Shown piece after piece: positions 1-9,567 of a stretch of 64,000 nucleotides of DNA (the stretch's first letter is position 1; every line of letters begins with the position of its first letter). Origin of the DNA: Microcella alkaliphila. GTDB taxonomy: Bacteria; Actinomycetota; Actinomycetes; Actinomycetales; Microbacteriaceae. The stretch covers positions 124,001-188,000 of the forward strand of contig NZ_SGXT01000014.1 in the NCBI RefSeq assembly GCF_004216855.1, written 5' to 3'. The position numbers were made by a program, and so were the translations under genes. The notes below the pieces were generated by a model, which was not told the origin of the DNA, did no database searches, and was given only the letters and a program-made list of their open reading frames with translations.

Positions 1-91
1 CCGCGGCGTGCGACAGCATCGCCGTGATCTTGTTCTGGCGGCCGGTGTCAGCGGGCCCGAGCGGAGCGGGGTTCGTGGTCTGGCTGGTCAT
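1..91 (-). CDS. mmsB: Sugar ABC transporter permease, N-terminal fragment (MmsB/GguB type)
   Basis: Only the first 30 codons are inside the window; the rest lies beyond position 1. Reading begins [12 protein letters not shown] and has no membrane segment yet, as expected for the cytoplasmic N-terminus of this permease family. The ATG shares one base with the TAA stop of the ATPase gene (TAATG), so the two are translationally coupled. The family assignment is inference from position: the binding protein and a double-domain ATPase directly upstream leave only the permease missing from a multiple-monosaccharide (ChvE-MmsAB) importer. Confidence 0.6.
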   Translation of the reverse strand, partial: MTSQTTNPAPLGPADTGRQNKITAMLSHAA

Positions 92-1620
92 TATCGCTGC
101 TTCTCCAGGGTCATGAGCTTGAGCAGAGCTTCAGGGGTGGCGTCTTCGGTCGGCAGCTCGCCGGTGATGCGACCTTCGGACAGGGTGTAGATGCGATCAC
201 AGATGCCGAGCAGCTCGGGCAGCTCGGAGGAGATGACGATGATCGCCTTCCCCTCGTCGGCGAGGCGGTTGATGATCGTGTAGATCTCGTACTTCGCCCC
301 CACGTCGATGCCGCGGGTGGGCTCATCGAGGATGAGCACATCGGGGTCCGACTGGATCCACTTCGACAGGACAACCTTCTGCTGGTTACCGCCCGACAGC
401 TGGCCGGTCTTGTTCATCACGCTCGGCGTCTTGATGTTCATCGACTTCTTGTACTCGTTCGCGATGCGGTACTCCTCGTTGTCGTTCACGAGGCCCATCG
501 TCACGAGCTTGTCGAGGGAGGCAACAGAGATGTTGCGCTTCACGTCTTCGATGAGGTTCAAGCCGTACGTCTTGCGGTCCTCCGTCGCGTACGCGAGCCC
601 GTTCTGGATCGCTTCGGCGACAGAGCGCACCTTGATCTCTTTGCCGCGCTTGTAGACCGTGCCCGAGATGCGCGAGCCGTACGCGCGCCCGAACAGGCTC
701 ATCGCGAACTCGGTGCGGCCGGCGCCCATGAGGCCCGCGATGCCGACGATCTCGCCTGCATTCGCGGTGATCGACACGTTGTCGACGATGACCCGCTGGT
801 TGTCTTGCGGGTGGTGGGCCGTCCAGTTCTCGACGCGCAGCACCTCCTCACCGATGTGCGACGTGTGGTCGGGGTACCGGTGCTCGAGGTCGCGGCCGAC
901 CATCCCCTTGATGATGCGGTCTTCACTGACCTCGGTGCGGGTGATCGTCTCGATGGTCTTGCCGTCGCGGATGACGGTGACGTTGTCGGCGATCTTGCGA
1001 ATCTCGTTGAGCTTGTGACTGATGATGATCGACGTGATGCCCTGCTGCTTCAGGTGCAGGATCAGGTCGAGCAGGTGGTCGGAGTCAGCGTCGTTGAGCG
1101 CGGCGGTCGGCTCGTCGAGGATGAGCAGCTTCACTTCCTTCGACAGCGCCTTCGCGATCTCGACCAGCTGCTGCTTGCCGACACCAATGTCCATGACCTT
1201 CGTGGTCGGCTTCTCGCTCAAGCCCACGCGGGCGAGAAGCTTCGCGGCCTCGAAGTTGGTCTTGTTCCAGTCGATGAGGCCGAAGGGTCCCTTGACCTCG
1301 TTGCCGAGGAAGATGTTCTCGGCGATCGACAGGTACTGGCTGAGGGCCAGCTCCTGGTGAATGATGACGATGCCCTTCGACTCGCTGTCGCGGATGTCGG
1401 AGAACTCGACCGTCTCATTTTCGAAGACGATCTCACCGTCGTAGGTGCCGTGCGGGTACACGCCCGAGAGCACCTTCATGAGGGTGGACTTGCCCGCGCC
1501 GTTCTCGCCGCAGATCGCGTGGACTTCGCCGCGCTGAACCTGCAGGGTCACGTCAGACAGGGCCTTCACACCCGGGAAGGTCTTCGTGATGCCGCGCATC
1601 TCGAGGATGTTCTGGGTCAC
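91..1620 (-). CDS. mmsA: Multiple-monosaccharide ABC transporter ATP-binding protein (MmsA/GguA/AraG family)
   Basis: This is the double-domain ATPase that energises import of pentoses and hexoses delivered by a ChvE-like binding protein. The first domain carries an intact Walker A (GENGAGKST, about residues 38-46) and a Walker B region [11 protein letters not shown]. The second domain has the degenerate GLMGAGRTE loop typical of sugar ATPases of this class, then signature LSGGNQQK and [12 protein letters not shown] chose the GTG at 1620 (509 aa): AAAGGGA lies about 12 nt upstream and the protein then begins right at the conserved N-terminus. A longer reading from 1680 would add about 20 low-quality residues. 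It sits downstream of araDBA and the binding protein, which suggests L-arabinose as a substrate. Confidence 0.9.
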   Translation of the reverse strand: MTQNILEMRGITKTFPGVKALSDVTLQVQRGEVHAICGENGAGKSTLMKVLSGVYPHGTYDGEIVFENETVEFSDIRDSESKGIVIIHQELALSQYLSIAENIFLGNEVKGPFGLIDWNKTNFEAAKLLARVGLSEKPTTKVMDIGVGKQQLVEIAKALSKEVKLLILDEPTAALNDADSDHLLDLILHLKQQGITSIIISHKLNEIRKIADNVTVIRDGKTIETITRTEVSEDRIIKGMVGRDLEHRYPDHTSHIGEEVLRVENWTAHHPQDNQRVIVDNVSITANAGEIVGIAGLMGAGRTEFAMSLFGRAYGSRISGTVYKRGKEIKVRSVAEAIQNGLAYATEDRKTYGLNLIEDVKRNISVASLDKLVTMGLVNDNEEYRIANEYKKSMNIKTPSVMNKTGQLSGGNQQKVVLSKWIQSDPDVLILDEPTRGIDVGAKYEIYTIINRLADEGKAIIVISSELPELLGICDRIYTLSEGRITGELPTEDATPEALLKLMTLEKQR

Positions 1621-1661
1621 GTCAGTACCCGATCCCTTTCGTACGTCGTTGTTCTGGGGGT

Positions 1662-1696
1662 GGCCGGTGGTGGGGAGCATAACCCCACCACCGGCC
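1662..1696 (-). terminator. Hairpin between sugar-binding protein and ATPase genes
   Basis: Perfect 14-bp inverted repeat GGCCGGTGGTGGGG / CCCCACCACCGGCC with a 7-nt loop, directly after the chvE-like stop and before mmsA. It has no T-tract. It probably acts as a partial terminator or 3'-stabilising hairpin that raises binding-protein mRNA over the ATPase mRNA. Equivalent hairpins follow the other two binding-protein genes in this window. Confidence 0.65.
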
Positions 1697-1732
1697 GATG
1701 TGACGACCGAATCGGTCAGAGGTGTCGACCCG

Positions 1733-2842
1733 TTACAGGCCGACGTCCTCCGCCGTCCAGTAGCCGGTGTCGATCAGAGCCGACTGCACGTTGTCCGCGA
1801 TCACGGGCACCGGGCCGAGCAGGAACGACGGCACGATCTTCACGCCGTTGTCGTACGTCTCGGTGTCGTTGATCTGGGGCTCGCCGCCCTCGAGCAGGGC
1901 CTGCGCCATGCCCGCGGCAACCTTCGCCAGCTCACGGGTGTCCTTGAAGATCGTCGCGTGCTGCTCACCCGCGAGGATGGCGCGCACCGAGTCGAGCTCC
2001 GCGTCCTGACCCGAGATGATCGGGAAGTCGCTGCCCACGGTGTAGCCAGCGTCGGTCAGGGCCGAGATGATGCCGCGGCTCAGGCCGTCGTAGGGCGAGA
2101 GCACGGCGTCAACCGTGGTGCCGTCCGAGTAGTTCGCCGTGAGGAGGTTCTCCATGCGGCTCTGGGCGACCTGGCCGTCCCAGCGCAGCGTGGCGGCCTG
2201 CTCGATGCTCGTCTGGCCCGAGCGAACGACGAGCGTGCCGTCGTCGATCAGCGGCTGGAGGACATCCATCGCGCCGTCCCAGAAGAAGAAGGCGTTGTTG
2301 TCGTCGAGCGAGCCGGCGAACAGCTCGATGTTGAACGGTCCCTCGGGGGCGCCATCGACGGGGTTGCCATCGAGGTCAGTGAGCCCCAGGCCGTGCAGCA
2401 GGGTCCGGGCCTGCTGCTGGCCGACGAGGAAGTTGTCGAACGTGGCGTAGTAGTCGACGTTCTCGCTGTCGCGGATCAGACGGTCGTACGCGATGACGGG
2501 GATGCCCGCGTCGGCCGCGTCCTGCAGCACCTGGGTCAGCGTCGTGCCGTCGATCGAGGCGATGATCAGGGCCTCGGCACCCTGGGTGATCATGTTCTCA
2601 ATCTGGCTGACCTGGGTGGGGATGTCGTCTTCGGCGTACTGCAGGTCGACGCGGTAGCCCGCGGCCTCCAGCTCGGCCTGAACGGCGTTTCCGTCGGCGA
2701 TCCAGCGCTCCGACGAGCGGGTCGGCATGGCAACGCCGATGAGGCCGCCGTCGCCGTCGCCGCCAGCGTCCGCGGCGCAGGCGCCGAGACCGAGGGTCAT
2801 CGCGCCGGCGGCCACGATCGAGAGAAGAGTCCTCTTCTTCAC
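1733..2842 (-). CDS. chvE: Sugar-binding lipoprotein of ChvE/MmsE-type ABC transporter
   Basis: A 369-residue periplasmic-binding-protein-like lipoprotein that captures monosaccharides outside the membrane. The N-terminus MKKRTLLS, a hydrophobic core, and lipobox LGAC with Cys22 show a type II signal peptide. The mature part has the type I binding-protein fold of the ChvE/xylose-binding class, with the motifs [14 protein letters not shown] and QYAEDD near the start and [11 protein letters not shown] later. It lies between araA and mmsA on the same strand. Arabinose is the most likely ligand from context, but ChvE-class proteins are promiscuous (glucose, galactose, xylose, arabinose). Confidence 0.88.
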   Translation of the reverse strand: MKKRTLLSIVAAGAMTLGLGACAADAGGDGDGGLIGVAMPTRSSERWIADGNAVQAELEAAGYRVDLQYAEDDIPTQVSQIENMITQGAEALIIASIDGTTLTQVLQDAADAGIPVIAYDRLIRDSENVDYYATFDNFLVGQQQARTLLHGLGLTDLDGNPVDGAPEGPFNIELFAGSLDDNNAFFFWDGAMDVLQPLIDDGTLVVRSGQTSIEQAATLRWDGQVAQSRMENLLTANYSDGTTVDAVLSPYDGLSRGIISALTDAGYTVGSDFPIISGQDAELDSVRAILAGEQHATIFKDTRELAKVAAGMAQALLEGGEPQINDTETYDNGVKIVPSFLLGPVPVIADNVQSALIDTGYWTAEDVGL

Positions 2843-2915
2843 TGTGTGTCCTTTCGAGTGGGAATGGGGGTGGTGCAGTCGACCGCGTCTCTCATCACTG
2901 AGAGGCTCGGACGGA

Positions 2916-2933
2916 TCCCGGGGAAACCCGGGA
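2916..2933 (-). terminator. Short hairpin downstream of araA
   Basis: TCCCGGG, a GAAA tetraloop, then CCCGGGA: a 7-bp stem with a stable tetraloop in the 118-bp gap between araA and the binding-protein gene. There is no U-run, so it is either a weak terminator or an RNA-processing element. The gap may also hold a separate promoter for the transporter genes, but I could not define one. Confidence 0.4.
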
Positions 2934-2960
2934 AGCTTGTGGATGCTCGGGGCGGCATAT

Positions 2961-4496
2961 CTACAACCCCTGCGCCAGTCGGTAGTACGCCGCGTTCGAC
3001 CGCAGCTGCTGCTCGAAGGCGGGCAGCGTCGTGTCGTGGTCGATCACGAGCAGCTCGACGCCGCTCATCGCGGCGAAGTCGCGCAGCACGTCGACGTCGA
3101 TCTGGGTCGACATAACGGTGTGGTGGGCGGCGCCCGCAGTGAGCCATGCGGCGGCTGAGGTGGCGAAGTCGGGCGCCGGCTTCCACACCGCGTGGCCGAC
3201 GGGCAGCTTCGGCATCGGCGCGGGCAGGGCCACGTTCTCGACGACGTTCGCAACGAGTCGGAACCGGTCGCGCATGTCGCTGAGCGCGCAGACGACGGCG
3301 GGGCCGGCGTCGGCGGTGAAGACGAGGCGCACGGGGTCATCCTTACCGCCGATGCCGAGCGGGTGAACCTCGAGGTGCGGCTGCTGGCTGGTGAGCGACG
3401 GGCTGACCTCGAGCATGTGCGCGCCCAGAATCAGTTCCTCACCGGGGACCAGGTGGTAGGTGTAGTCCTCCATGAGACTCGCGCCACCGGGAAGGCCTGC
3501 GCCCATGACAGCCGCGGCGCGCACCATCACGGCGGTCTTCCAGTCGCCCTCCGCTCCGAAGCCGTAGCCGTCGGCCATGAGGCGCTGCACGGCGAGGCCG
3601 GGCAGCTGGCGCAAGCTTCCGAGGTCTTCGAAGCTCGTGGTGAAGGCGCCGAAGTCGCCGGCCTCCAGGAACGAGCGCAGGCCCAGCTCGATCGCGGCGC
3701 CGTAGCGCAGCGAGTCGGCCCGGTCGCCGCCCGGCAGGAGGGCCGCGTCGACGTCGTAGAGGTCCGCGTATTCGGCGACCAGTGCATCCACGTCGCTGTC
3801 GGAGACGGCGTGCACGGCGTCGGCGAGCTCGGTGACACCCCACGTGTTGACCTGCACGCCGAAGCGCAGCTCGGCCTCGGTCTTGTCGCCCTCGGTGACG
3901 GCGACGAAGCGCATGTTGTCGCCGAAGCGCGCGAGCTTCAGGTTCTGCGTGGCGTGGCGCCCGGCGGCGGCGCGGGCCCACACCCCGATGCGGTCGGTGA
4001 CGGCCGGGTTCGACACGTGGCCGACGACCGTCGTGCGGGCGACCGACAGGCGCGAGGCGATGTACCCGAACTCGCGGTCGCCGTGGGCGGCCTGGTTCAG
4101 GTTCATGAAGTCGAAGTCGATGTCGGCCCACGGCAGCTCGACGTTGGCCTGCGTGTGCAGGTGCAGCAGCGGCTTCGTGAGCTGGTCGAGCCCTGAGATC
4201 CACATCTTCGCGGGGCTGAAGGTGTGCATCCAGGTGATGACACCGATCACGTTCTCGGCGGCGTTCGCCTCGCGCATGACGCGCGCGATGCTCGCCGGGT
4301 CGACGAGCGTCGGCTTCCAGACCACGCGCACCGGGATGCTCGTGGCCGCCTCGAGGCCCGCCACGACCTCCTTCGACTGCTCGGCGACCTGCCGCAGCGT
4401 CTCGTCTCCGTACAGGTTCTGGCTGCCGGTGAGGAACCAGACTTCGTACGTGCTGAGGTCGGGAACGATGCTGCGGGACACGGAACTCCTTGTCAT
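2961..4496 (-). CDS. araA: L-arabinose isomerase
   Basis: Converts L-arabinose to L-ribulose in the cytoplasm, the first catabolic step. The 511-residue length fits the family (about 500). The N-terminal [13 protein letters not shown] motif is diagnostic, followed by [14 protein letters not shown] and the late EDYTYHL region with metal-ligand-type Glu/His. The ATG at 4496 has an exceptional Shine-Dalgarno, GAGGTGAT, 7 nt upstream inside the end of araB. An in-frame GTG at 4481 also has AAGGAG just upstream, so a protein 5 residues shorter is possible. It follows the araB stop by 3 nt, so araDBA is one transcription unit. Confidence 0.96.
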   Translation of the reverse strand: MTRSSVSRSIVPDLSTYEVWFLTGSQNLYGDETLRQVAEQSKEVVAGLEAATSIPVRVVWKPTLVDPASIARVMREANAAENVIGVITWMHTFSPAKMWISGLDQLTKPLLHLHTQANVELPWADIDFDFMNLNQAAHGDREFGYIASRLSVARTTVVGHVSNPAVTDRIGVWARAAAGRHATQNLKLARFGDNMRFVAVTEGDKTEAELRFGVQVNTWGVTELADAVHAVSDSDVDALVAEYADLYDVDAALLPGGDRADSLRYGAAIELGLRSFLEAGDFGAFTTSFEDLGSLRQLPGLAVQRLMADGYGFGAEGDWKTAVMVRAAAVMGAGLPGGASLMEDYTYHLVPGEELILGAHMLEVSPSLTSQQPHLEVHPLGIGGKDDPVRLVFTADAGPAVVCALSDMRDRFRLVANVVENVALPAPMPKLPVGHAVWKPAPDFATSAAAWLTAGAAHHTVMSTQIDVDVLRDFAAMSGVELLVIDHDTTLPAFEQQLRSNAAYYRLAQGL

Positions 4497-4499
4497 GGG

Positions 4500-6173
4500 T
4501 CAGATCACCTCGGCTGCCGTGCGCTCGATGGCGAGGCCCGGCTCGTAGCGGTCGAGGTAGGCGGAAAAGCCCGCGACGTCGTCGGCGAGCGGGGCGGTCA
4601 GGTGGGTGTCGGCGCCGGCGAACACGGCGGAATCGAGGTAGGCGCCGAGGTAGGCGCCGAGGTCGAGCGTCGCTGCGTTGGCGTCGGTGTGCGCGTCGGC
4701 AGCGCGCTGCGCGGTGAACGCAGCCAGGACGGCAATGCCCCACGCCCCACCCTCGGCGGCGCTCGCGGCGACGCCGACGGGGGCATCCAGCGCGGCGGCG
4801 AGGAAGCGCTGGGCGACGCCCGGCGTGCGGAACATGCCGCCGTGCGCATAGAGCGCGTCGATGGCGACGTTCTCGGAGTGGAGGGCGCGCATCCCGATCG
4901 CGAGCGTCGCGAAGACGCCGTAGACCTGCGCGCGCATGACGTTCGCGAGCGTCAGCCGGCTGTCGGGGGTGCGTACGACGGCGGGGCGCCCGGCGTCGAG
5001 GTGGGCAACGGGCTCACCGGACAGTTGGTTGTAGGCGAGCACGCCGTCGGCGTCGGCCGCGCCCTCCAGCGCCTCGGCGAACAGCAGCGCGTAGGCGGCG
5101 TCGGCGTCGATGGGGGTGCCAGCGAGCTCGGCGAAGCGGCGGTACGTTCCCACCCAGGCGTTCAGCTCGCTCGTGCCGTTGTTGCAGTGCACCATCGCGA
5201 CCGGGTCGCCGGCCGGGGTGGTGACGAGGTCGAGCTCGGCGTGCTGCGAGGCGAGCGGGCGGTCGAGCACCACCATCGCAAAGATGCTCGTGCCGACGCT
5301 CACGTTGCCCGTGCGCGGGGCGACGGCGTTCGTCGCGACCATGCCGGTGCCGGCGTCGCCCTCCGGCGGCGCGGCGGGTGCGCCCGCGGCGAGGGTGCCC
5401 GCGGGGTCGAGCAGGCGGGCGCCCGCTTCGATGAGGTGACCGGCGGTCTCGCCCGCCACCCGGATGCTCGGCAGCACCTCCCCAAGGCCCGGCAGGGCGG
5501 CGCGCGCGGCCGGGTAGCGCTCGGCCAGCAGGGCGTCGTAGCGGGCCATAAGTTCGGGGTCGTACTGGGGTCGGCCGGCGGAGTCGCGGGAGACCGGGAA
5601 CATGCCGGACGCGTCGCCGACTCCGAGCATCCGTTCGCCGGTGAGCTGCTCGTGCACGTAGCCGGCGAGCGTCGTGACGTGGGCGATGTGCGGCACGTGC
5701 GCCTCGGCGTTGGTGACGGCCTGGTGCAGGTGCGCGATCGACCAGCGCAGCGGGATGTTCGTACCGAACAGCGCCGACAGCTCGGCAGCGGCGGGGCCCG
5801 TGTTCGTGTTGCGCCACGTGCGGAAGGGGGTGAGCAGGGCGCCGTCGGCGTCGAAGGCGAGGTAGCCGTGCATCATCGCCGAGACGCCGACGCCCGCGAG
5901 CGCCGTCGGCGCGACGCCGAAGCGGGTGCGGGTCTCGGCGAGGAGGGCGGAATACGCAGCCGCAAGGCCCTCGTGCACGGCCTCGAGCGAGTAGGTCCAG
6001 AGGCCGTCGACGAGCTGGTTCTCCCACTCGTGGCTGCCAGTGGCGAGCACGCGGGCGGGGTTGTCGGCGTCGACCAGGCAGGCCTTGATGCGGGTCGAGC
6101 CGAGCTCGATGCCGAGCGCGGCGCGGCCAGCGGCGATCACGTCGGCGGGCTCGCGGGTCGCGGACGCGCTCAT
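4500..6173 (-). CDS. araB: Ribulokinase, FGGY family
   Basis: Phosphorylates L-ribulose to L-ribulose-5-phosphate with ATP. The 557-residue protein opens its ATPase fold with LGIELGSTRIKACLVDAD, the FGGY phosphate-1 motif, and has the second-domain signature YALYAHGGMFRTPG-like stretch (DALYAHGGMFRTPG) near the C-terminus. The ATG overlaps the araD stop by 4 bp (ATGA), so translation is coupled. Together with araA and araD it completes the route to D-xylulose-5-phosphate. The substrate assignment rests on the operon as much as on the sequence. Confidence 0.93.
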   Translation of the reverse strand: MSASATREPADVIAAGRAALGIELGSTRIKACLVDADNPARVLATGSHEWENQLVDGLWTYSLEAVHEGLAAAYSALLAETRTRFGVAPTALAGVGVSAMMHGYLAFDADGALLTPFRTWRNTNTGPAAAELSALFGTNIPLRWSIAHLHQAVTNAEAHVPHIAHVTTLAGYVHEQLTGERMLGVGDASGMFPVSRDSAGRPQYDPELMARYDALLAERYPAARAALPGLGEVLPSIRVAGETAGHLIEAGARLLDPAGTLAAGAPAAPPEGDAGTGMVATNAVAPRTGNVSVGTSIFAMVVLDRPLASQHAELDLVTTPAGDPVAMVHCNNGTSELNAWVGTYRRFAELAGTPIDADAAYALLFAEALEGAADADGVLAYNQLSGEPVAHLDAGRPAVVRTPDSRLTLANVMRAQVYGVFATLAIGMRALHSENVAIDALYAHGGMFRTPGVAQRFLAAALDAPVGVAASAAEGGAWGIAVLAAFTAQRAADAHTDANAATLDLGAYLGAYLDSAVFAGADTHLTAPLADDVAGFSAYLDRYEPGLAIERTAAEVI

Positions 6174-6883
6174 CGCGCCTCCCCCGCGGGCTGGCCGTAC
6201 ACGTTCTGGTAGCGGTCGAAGAGGGAGTCGATCGCGTCGGGCGCGATCGGCAGTGGCTCGCCGAGTTGGCGGGCGATGTGGATCGTGCGGGCGACGTCTT
6301 CGAGCATGACGGCGGCCTTGACCGCATCACGCGCATCCGTGCCGATCGTGAACGGGCCGTGGTTCTGCATGAGCACCGCGCGCGAGCGGTGTCCGGTCAG
6401 CGTCTCGACGATGCCGCGGCCGATCGAGTCGTCGCCGATGATCGCGAACGGGCCGACGGGGATCTCCCCGCCGAACTCGTCGGCCATCGCCGTGATGACG
6501 CAGGGGATCGCCTCGCCGCGGGCGGCCCACGCCGTCGCGTAGGTCGAGTGGGTGTGCACGACGCCGCCGACCTCGGGCATGTTCCGGTACACGTAGGCGT
6601 GCGCCGCCGTGTCGCTCGAGGGGCTGCGGTCGCTACCCGGGGTGTTCGGCACCACCTCGCCGTCGAGCGTGCAGAGGATCATGTTGGCCGGGTCGAGGTC
6701 GTCGTAGTCGACGCCCGACGGCTTGATGACGAAAAGGTCGGCGCCGGGTACCCGACCCGAGACGTTGCCGCCCGTCCACACCACGAGGCCGTACCGCACC
6801 AGCTCGCCGTGCAGGGCAGCGACGTCTTCGCGCACGCGGGCGATGGCGACCTGCACCTCAGGGCTCAGGGGGGCGGGGCTCAT
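6170..6883 (-). CDS. araD: L-ribulose-5-phosphate 4-epimerase
   Basis: Class II aldolase/adducin-fold enzyme that epimerises L-ribulose-5-P to D-xylulose-5-P, feeding the pentose phosphate pathway. It is 237 aa, the usual length. The zinc-ligand motif VVHTHSTYATAWA lies near residue 95-107 and the TGGNVSGR substrate loop near residue 38. It is the first gene of the operon, with the regulated promoter about 90 bp upstream, and overlaps araB by 4 bp. Confidence 0.95.
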   Translation of the reverse strand: MSPAPLSPEVQVAIARVREDVAALHGELVRYGLVVWTGGNVSGRVPGADLFVIKPSGVDYDDLDPANMILCTLDGEVVPNTPGSDRSPSSDTAAHAYVYRNMPEVGGVVHTHSTYATAWAARGEAIPCVITAMADEFGGEIPVGPFAIIGDDSIGRGIVETLTGHRSRAVLMQNHGPFTIGTDARDAVKAAVMLEDVARTIHIARQLGEPLPIAPDAIDSLFDRYQNVYGQPAGEAR

Positions 6884-6922
6884 GTGACTCCGTTGTCGGG
6901 GTGGTACGGGGGTGGGTGGCGC

Positions 6923-7020
6923 TGTGACCGTCCGATGTGACCGTTCACATTGCGTGAGTGCACTCTACAGACGAAACGGTCACATCTGTCAAGTGGGACG
7001 CCCGTGCGAAACGGTCACAC
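6923..7020 (-). promoter_or_regulatory. Operator cluster upstream of araD
   Basis: One full palindrome, ATGTGACCGTTCACAT (6935-6950), lies between promoter and gene. Two identical-core half-sites CGAAACGGTCACA(T/C) occur at 6972-6985 and 7007-7020, and a further TGTGACCG at 6923-6930. The full site closely matches the site in front of the neighbouring LacI gene (8310-8325), so I infer that this regulator binds here and represses araDBA and the transporter without L-arabinose. Non-coding, 6884-7251. Confidence 0.75.
6964..6992 (-). promoter_or_regulatory. Sigma-A-like promoter of araDBA
   Basis: On the minus strand TTGACA (6987-6992), a 17-bp spacer, and TGTAGA (6964-6969): a perfect -35 with ideal spacing. 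One TGTGACCGTTTCG half-site fills the spacer and the full palindrome lies just downstream of the expected start point, a layout suited to repression. Confidence 0.75.
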
Positions 7021-7113
7021 TTCGGTAACGGGGCGGATGCGCGGTGCCGGCCCCGCGCATCCCGGCCGCGCCGCGGACTGGGGCCCGCCGAGGCCCCACC
7101 AGCGCGCGCACGC

Positions 7114-7185
7114 CGCAATGCACGCCGAATGGTGCAGCGCACGCGCAACGTTGCATGTGTAGCGCACCATTCGGCGTGCGTTGCG
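7114..7185. repeat. 22-bp inverted repeat downstream of the LacI gene
   Basis: The arm at 7114-7135 and the arm at 7164-7185 are reverse complements with one mismatch, separated by 28 nt that contain a further palindrome GCAACGTTGC. It lies between the LacI stop and the araD promoter. It may terminate LacI transcription, but no T-tract follows on either strand, so it may instead be a dispersed intergenic palindrome. Confidence 0.7.
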
Positions 7186-7251
7186 CGGGGGCGGGGGCAC
7201 AGGCGGGAGCGCGCGGGGGCACGGGGAGACGCGCACGCCCCGCGCTACGCG

Positions 7252-8286
7252 CTACGAGCGCCGCGCCGCCGTCGAGTGGCGCACGATCAGCTCGGGCCGC
7301 ACCGGCTCGTGGCTGAGGTCGGTGTCGCCGCGCAGCTCCCCGAGCAGCAGCTCGATCGACCGCCGCCCGATCTCGGCGAAGTTCTGCCGCACCGTTGTCA
7401 ACGGCGGCGCGAAGTGCGCCGCCTCGGGAATGTCGTCGAACCCGACCACCGAGATGTCGCCCGGCACGTCGAGCCCCGACTCGCGGCACGCGTGGATGAA
7501 GCCGAGCGCCATCTGGTCGTTGCCGCAGAACACGGCCGTGAAGTCGCGGTACCGCAGCAGTTCGAGTCCGGCGTAGTACCCGAAGTGCGCCGTCCAGTCG
7601 CCGAGGATCGGCGCCCGAGTGCGCAGGTCCGCGTCGTCCAGCTCGCGCAGGAATCCCTGCATGCGCGCCTCGGCTTCGATCCAGTCCTGCGGGCCCGAGA
7701 TGTGCATGATTTCTTCGTGCCCGAGGTCGATGAGGTGCCTCGTCGCCATGCGCGCGCCGGTGACCTGGTCGACCCAGAGCGAGTGCTTGGCGTCTGACCC
7801 GGTCGACTCGAGGGTGACATAGGGCACCCCCACCTGCAGGTCGGTGATCGCCTCGAACACGCGCACCTGCGGGGCGATCACGATGAGCGCCTCGACCGAC
7901 TGCGACATCAGGTAGTCGAGCCCCGACTTGATCGACGCGTACTCGCTCGAGCTGATGTTCGTGATCGACAGGCGGTAGCCCGCTTCGCGCGCCGCCGTCT
8001 CAATCGCCTGGATGCTCGTGGCAGGCCCGTAATGCACCGTCTGCGATGCGAGCACCCCGATGGTGCGCGAGCGACTGGTGACGAGCGCGCGTGCGGCCTG
8101 GTTGGGGCGATACCCCAGCTCGTCGATGGCCGCGCGCACCCGCGCCAAGGTCTCTGGACGAATGTTGGGGCTGTCGTTGAGTACCCGCGAGACGGTCTGG
8201 TACGACACCCCGGCCACGCGGGCCACGTCGCGGATGTTGGGCGCGCGCGTGCGCTCCGGTTCCGCCGTGGTGGTGTCGGTGGTCAT
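7252..8286 (-). CDS. LacI-family transcriptional regulator of the arabinose module
   Basis: A 344-residue repressor with an N-terminal helix-turn-helix (NIRDVARVAGVSYQTVSRVL, about residues 17-36), a hinge helix around NQAARALVTSRS, and a periplasmic-binding-protein-like effector domain. It is transcribed in the same direction as araDBA, 368 bp upstream. The palindrome at 8310-8325, 24 bp before its ATG, resembles the araD operator, implying autoregulation. The effector is presumably L-arabinose or a phosphorylated intermediate; this is inference from position. Confidence 0.9.
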   Translation of the reverse strand: MTTDTTTAEPERTRAPNIRDVARVAGVSYQTVSRVLNDSPNIRPETLARVRAAIDELGYRPNQAARALVTSRSRTIGVLASQTVHYGPATSIQAIETAAREAGYRLSITNISSSEYASIKSGLDYLMSQSVEALIVIAPQVRVFEAITDLQVGVPYVTLESTGSDAKHSLWVDQVTGARMATRHLIDLGHEEIMHISGPQDWIEAEARMQGFLRELDDADLRTRAPILGDWTAHFGYYAGLELLRYRDFTAVFCGNDQMALGFIHACRESGLDVPGDISVVGFDDIPEAAHFAPPLTTVRQNFAEIGRRSIELLLGELRGDTDLSHEPVRPELIVRHSTAARRS

Positions 8287-8309
8287 CGTCGTCCGTTCGG
8301 GTGCGCGCG

Positions 8310-8325
8310 ATGTGTACGTTCACAT
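8310..8325. promoter_or_regulatory. LacI operator at the regulator's own gene
   Basis: ATGTGTACGTTCACAT. The right half and following bases (GTTCACATTGCG) are identical to the araD site at 6935-6950, differing only in the centre of the left half. Position just upstream of the ATG at 8286 fits autorepression. Confidence 0.7.
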
Positions 8326-8398
8326 TGCGCTGGCGCCATTATGCACCCCGAACGTTTCTCGGGGGTCGGATGCGCCGGCACGGCCGTGTCTCGTCGAG

Positions 8399-9559
8399 CT
8401 ACAGACGCGCGAGCGCCTGCTCGACATCGGCAACGAGGTCGGCCGCGTCCTCGATGCCGACCGACAGCCGCACGATCGAGGCCGGAACCTCCAGCGCCGT
8501 ACCCCGCACGGACGCGTGCGTCATCTCGCTCGGGTAGTTGACGAGCGACTCGACGCCGCCGAGCGACTCGGCGAGCGTGAACACCTCGAGGCTCTCGCAG
8601 AAGCGGCGCGCAGCGCCCTCCCCGCCCGTGAGGTCGAGCGACACCATGCCGCCGAAACCGCGCATCTGCCTCGCCGCCAACTCATGCCCCGGGTGCGAAT
8701 CGAGCCCCGGGTAGAGCACCCGCGCGACCCCGGCGTGCCCCACCATCGCCTCGGCGACGGCCTGGGCGTTGTGGCAGTGGCGGTCCATGCGCACGGCGAG
8801 GGTCTTGATTCCCCGGGTCGTGAGCCACGCATCCATGGGGCCGGAGACGGCGCCGGCCGCGAACTGCTGGAAGCCAACCTGCGACGCGAGCTCGTCGTCG
8901 TTCAGCACCAGAGCGCCGCCCACGACGTCGGAGTGGCCACCCAGGTACTTGGTCGTGGAGTGCACGACCACGTCGGCGCCAAGCGCGAGCGGGGTCTGCA
9001 GGTAGGGCGTGGCGAACGTATTGTCGACCACGACGAGGATGCCCGCGTCGTGCGCGATCTCGGCGAGCGCCGTCACGTCGGTGACCTTCATGAGCGGGTT
9101 CGACGGGGTCTCGAGCCAGAGCACCTTCGGCGCGAGCTGGCCGATCATGGTGCGCACGCCGTCGAGGTCGCTGAAGTCCATCGTGGTGAGGCCGATGCCC
9201 CACTGCCCGAAGATGCGGCGCACGAGCCGGTGGGTGCCGCCGTAGACGTCGTCGCCCATCAGCACGTGGTCGCCGGGCTGAAGCACCGCGCGCAGCAGGG
9301 CGTCTTCGGCGGCGAGCCCCGACGCGAAGCTGAAGGCGTGCGCTCCGCCCTCGAGCGCGGCGAGCTGCTGCTGCAGGCTGTCGCGCGTCGGGTTGGTGCC
9401 ACGACCGTACTCGTAGCCATTGCGCAAGCCCCCGATGCCGTCTTGCGCAAACGTCGTCGAGAAGTGCACGGGAGGGATGACCGCGCCCGTCGTCTCGTCG
9501 GGGGTTTGCCCCGCGTGAATCGCGCGGGTCGAGAATCCGTGGTTGTCGTTCGTGGTCAT
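8399..9559 (-). CDS. metB: Cystathionine gamma-synthase / gamma-lyase family PLP enzyme
   Basis: A 386-residue Cys/Met-metabolism PLP enzyme. Recognisable features are the N-terminal STRAIHAGQ motif, YEYGRGTNPTRD with the cofactor-contacting Tyr/Arg of the neighbouring subunit, SFASGLAAE, LETPSNPLMKVTD and the PLP-lysine motif STTKYLGGHSD. The gene lies 8 bp after cystathionine beta-synthase, so the pair could run reverse trans-sulfuration (homocysteine to cystathionine to cysteine) with this enzyme acting as gamma-lyase. Actinobacterial members often do both reactions. The start ATG at 9559 precedes the conserved N-terminus. Confidence 0.9.
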   Translation of the reverse strand: MTTNDNHGFSTRAIHAGQTPDETTGAVIPPVHFSTTFAQDGIGGLRNGYEYGRGTNPTRDSLQQQLAALEGGAHAFSFASGLAAEDALLRAVLQPGDHVLMGDDVYGGTHRLVRRIFGQWGIGLTTMDFSDLDGVRTMIGQLAPKVLWLETPSNPLMKVTDVTALAEIAHDAGILVVVDNTFATPYLQTPLALGADVVVHSTTKYLGGHSDVVGGALVLNDDELASQVGFQQFAAGAVSGPMDAWLTTRGIKTLAVRMDRHCHNAQAVAEAMVGHAGVARVLYPGLDSHPGHELAARQMRGFGGMVSLDLTGGEGAARRFCESLEVFTLAESLGGVESLVNYPSEMTHASVRGTALEVPASIVRLSVGIEDAADLVADVEQALARL

Positions 9560-9567
9560 CGATGTCC

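Noticed and set aside
4224-6212. Long open frame on the plus strand opposite araB and araA
   Set aside because: It mirrors the codon structure of araB/araA (third-position GC bias) and has low-complexity Arg/Gly/Val composition. No motif or ribosome-binding site supports it.
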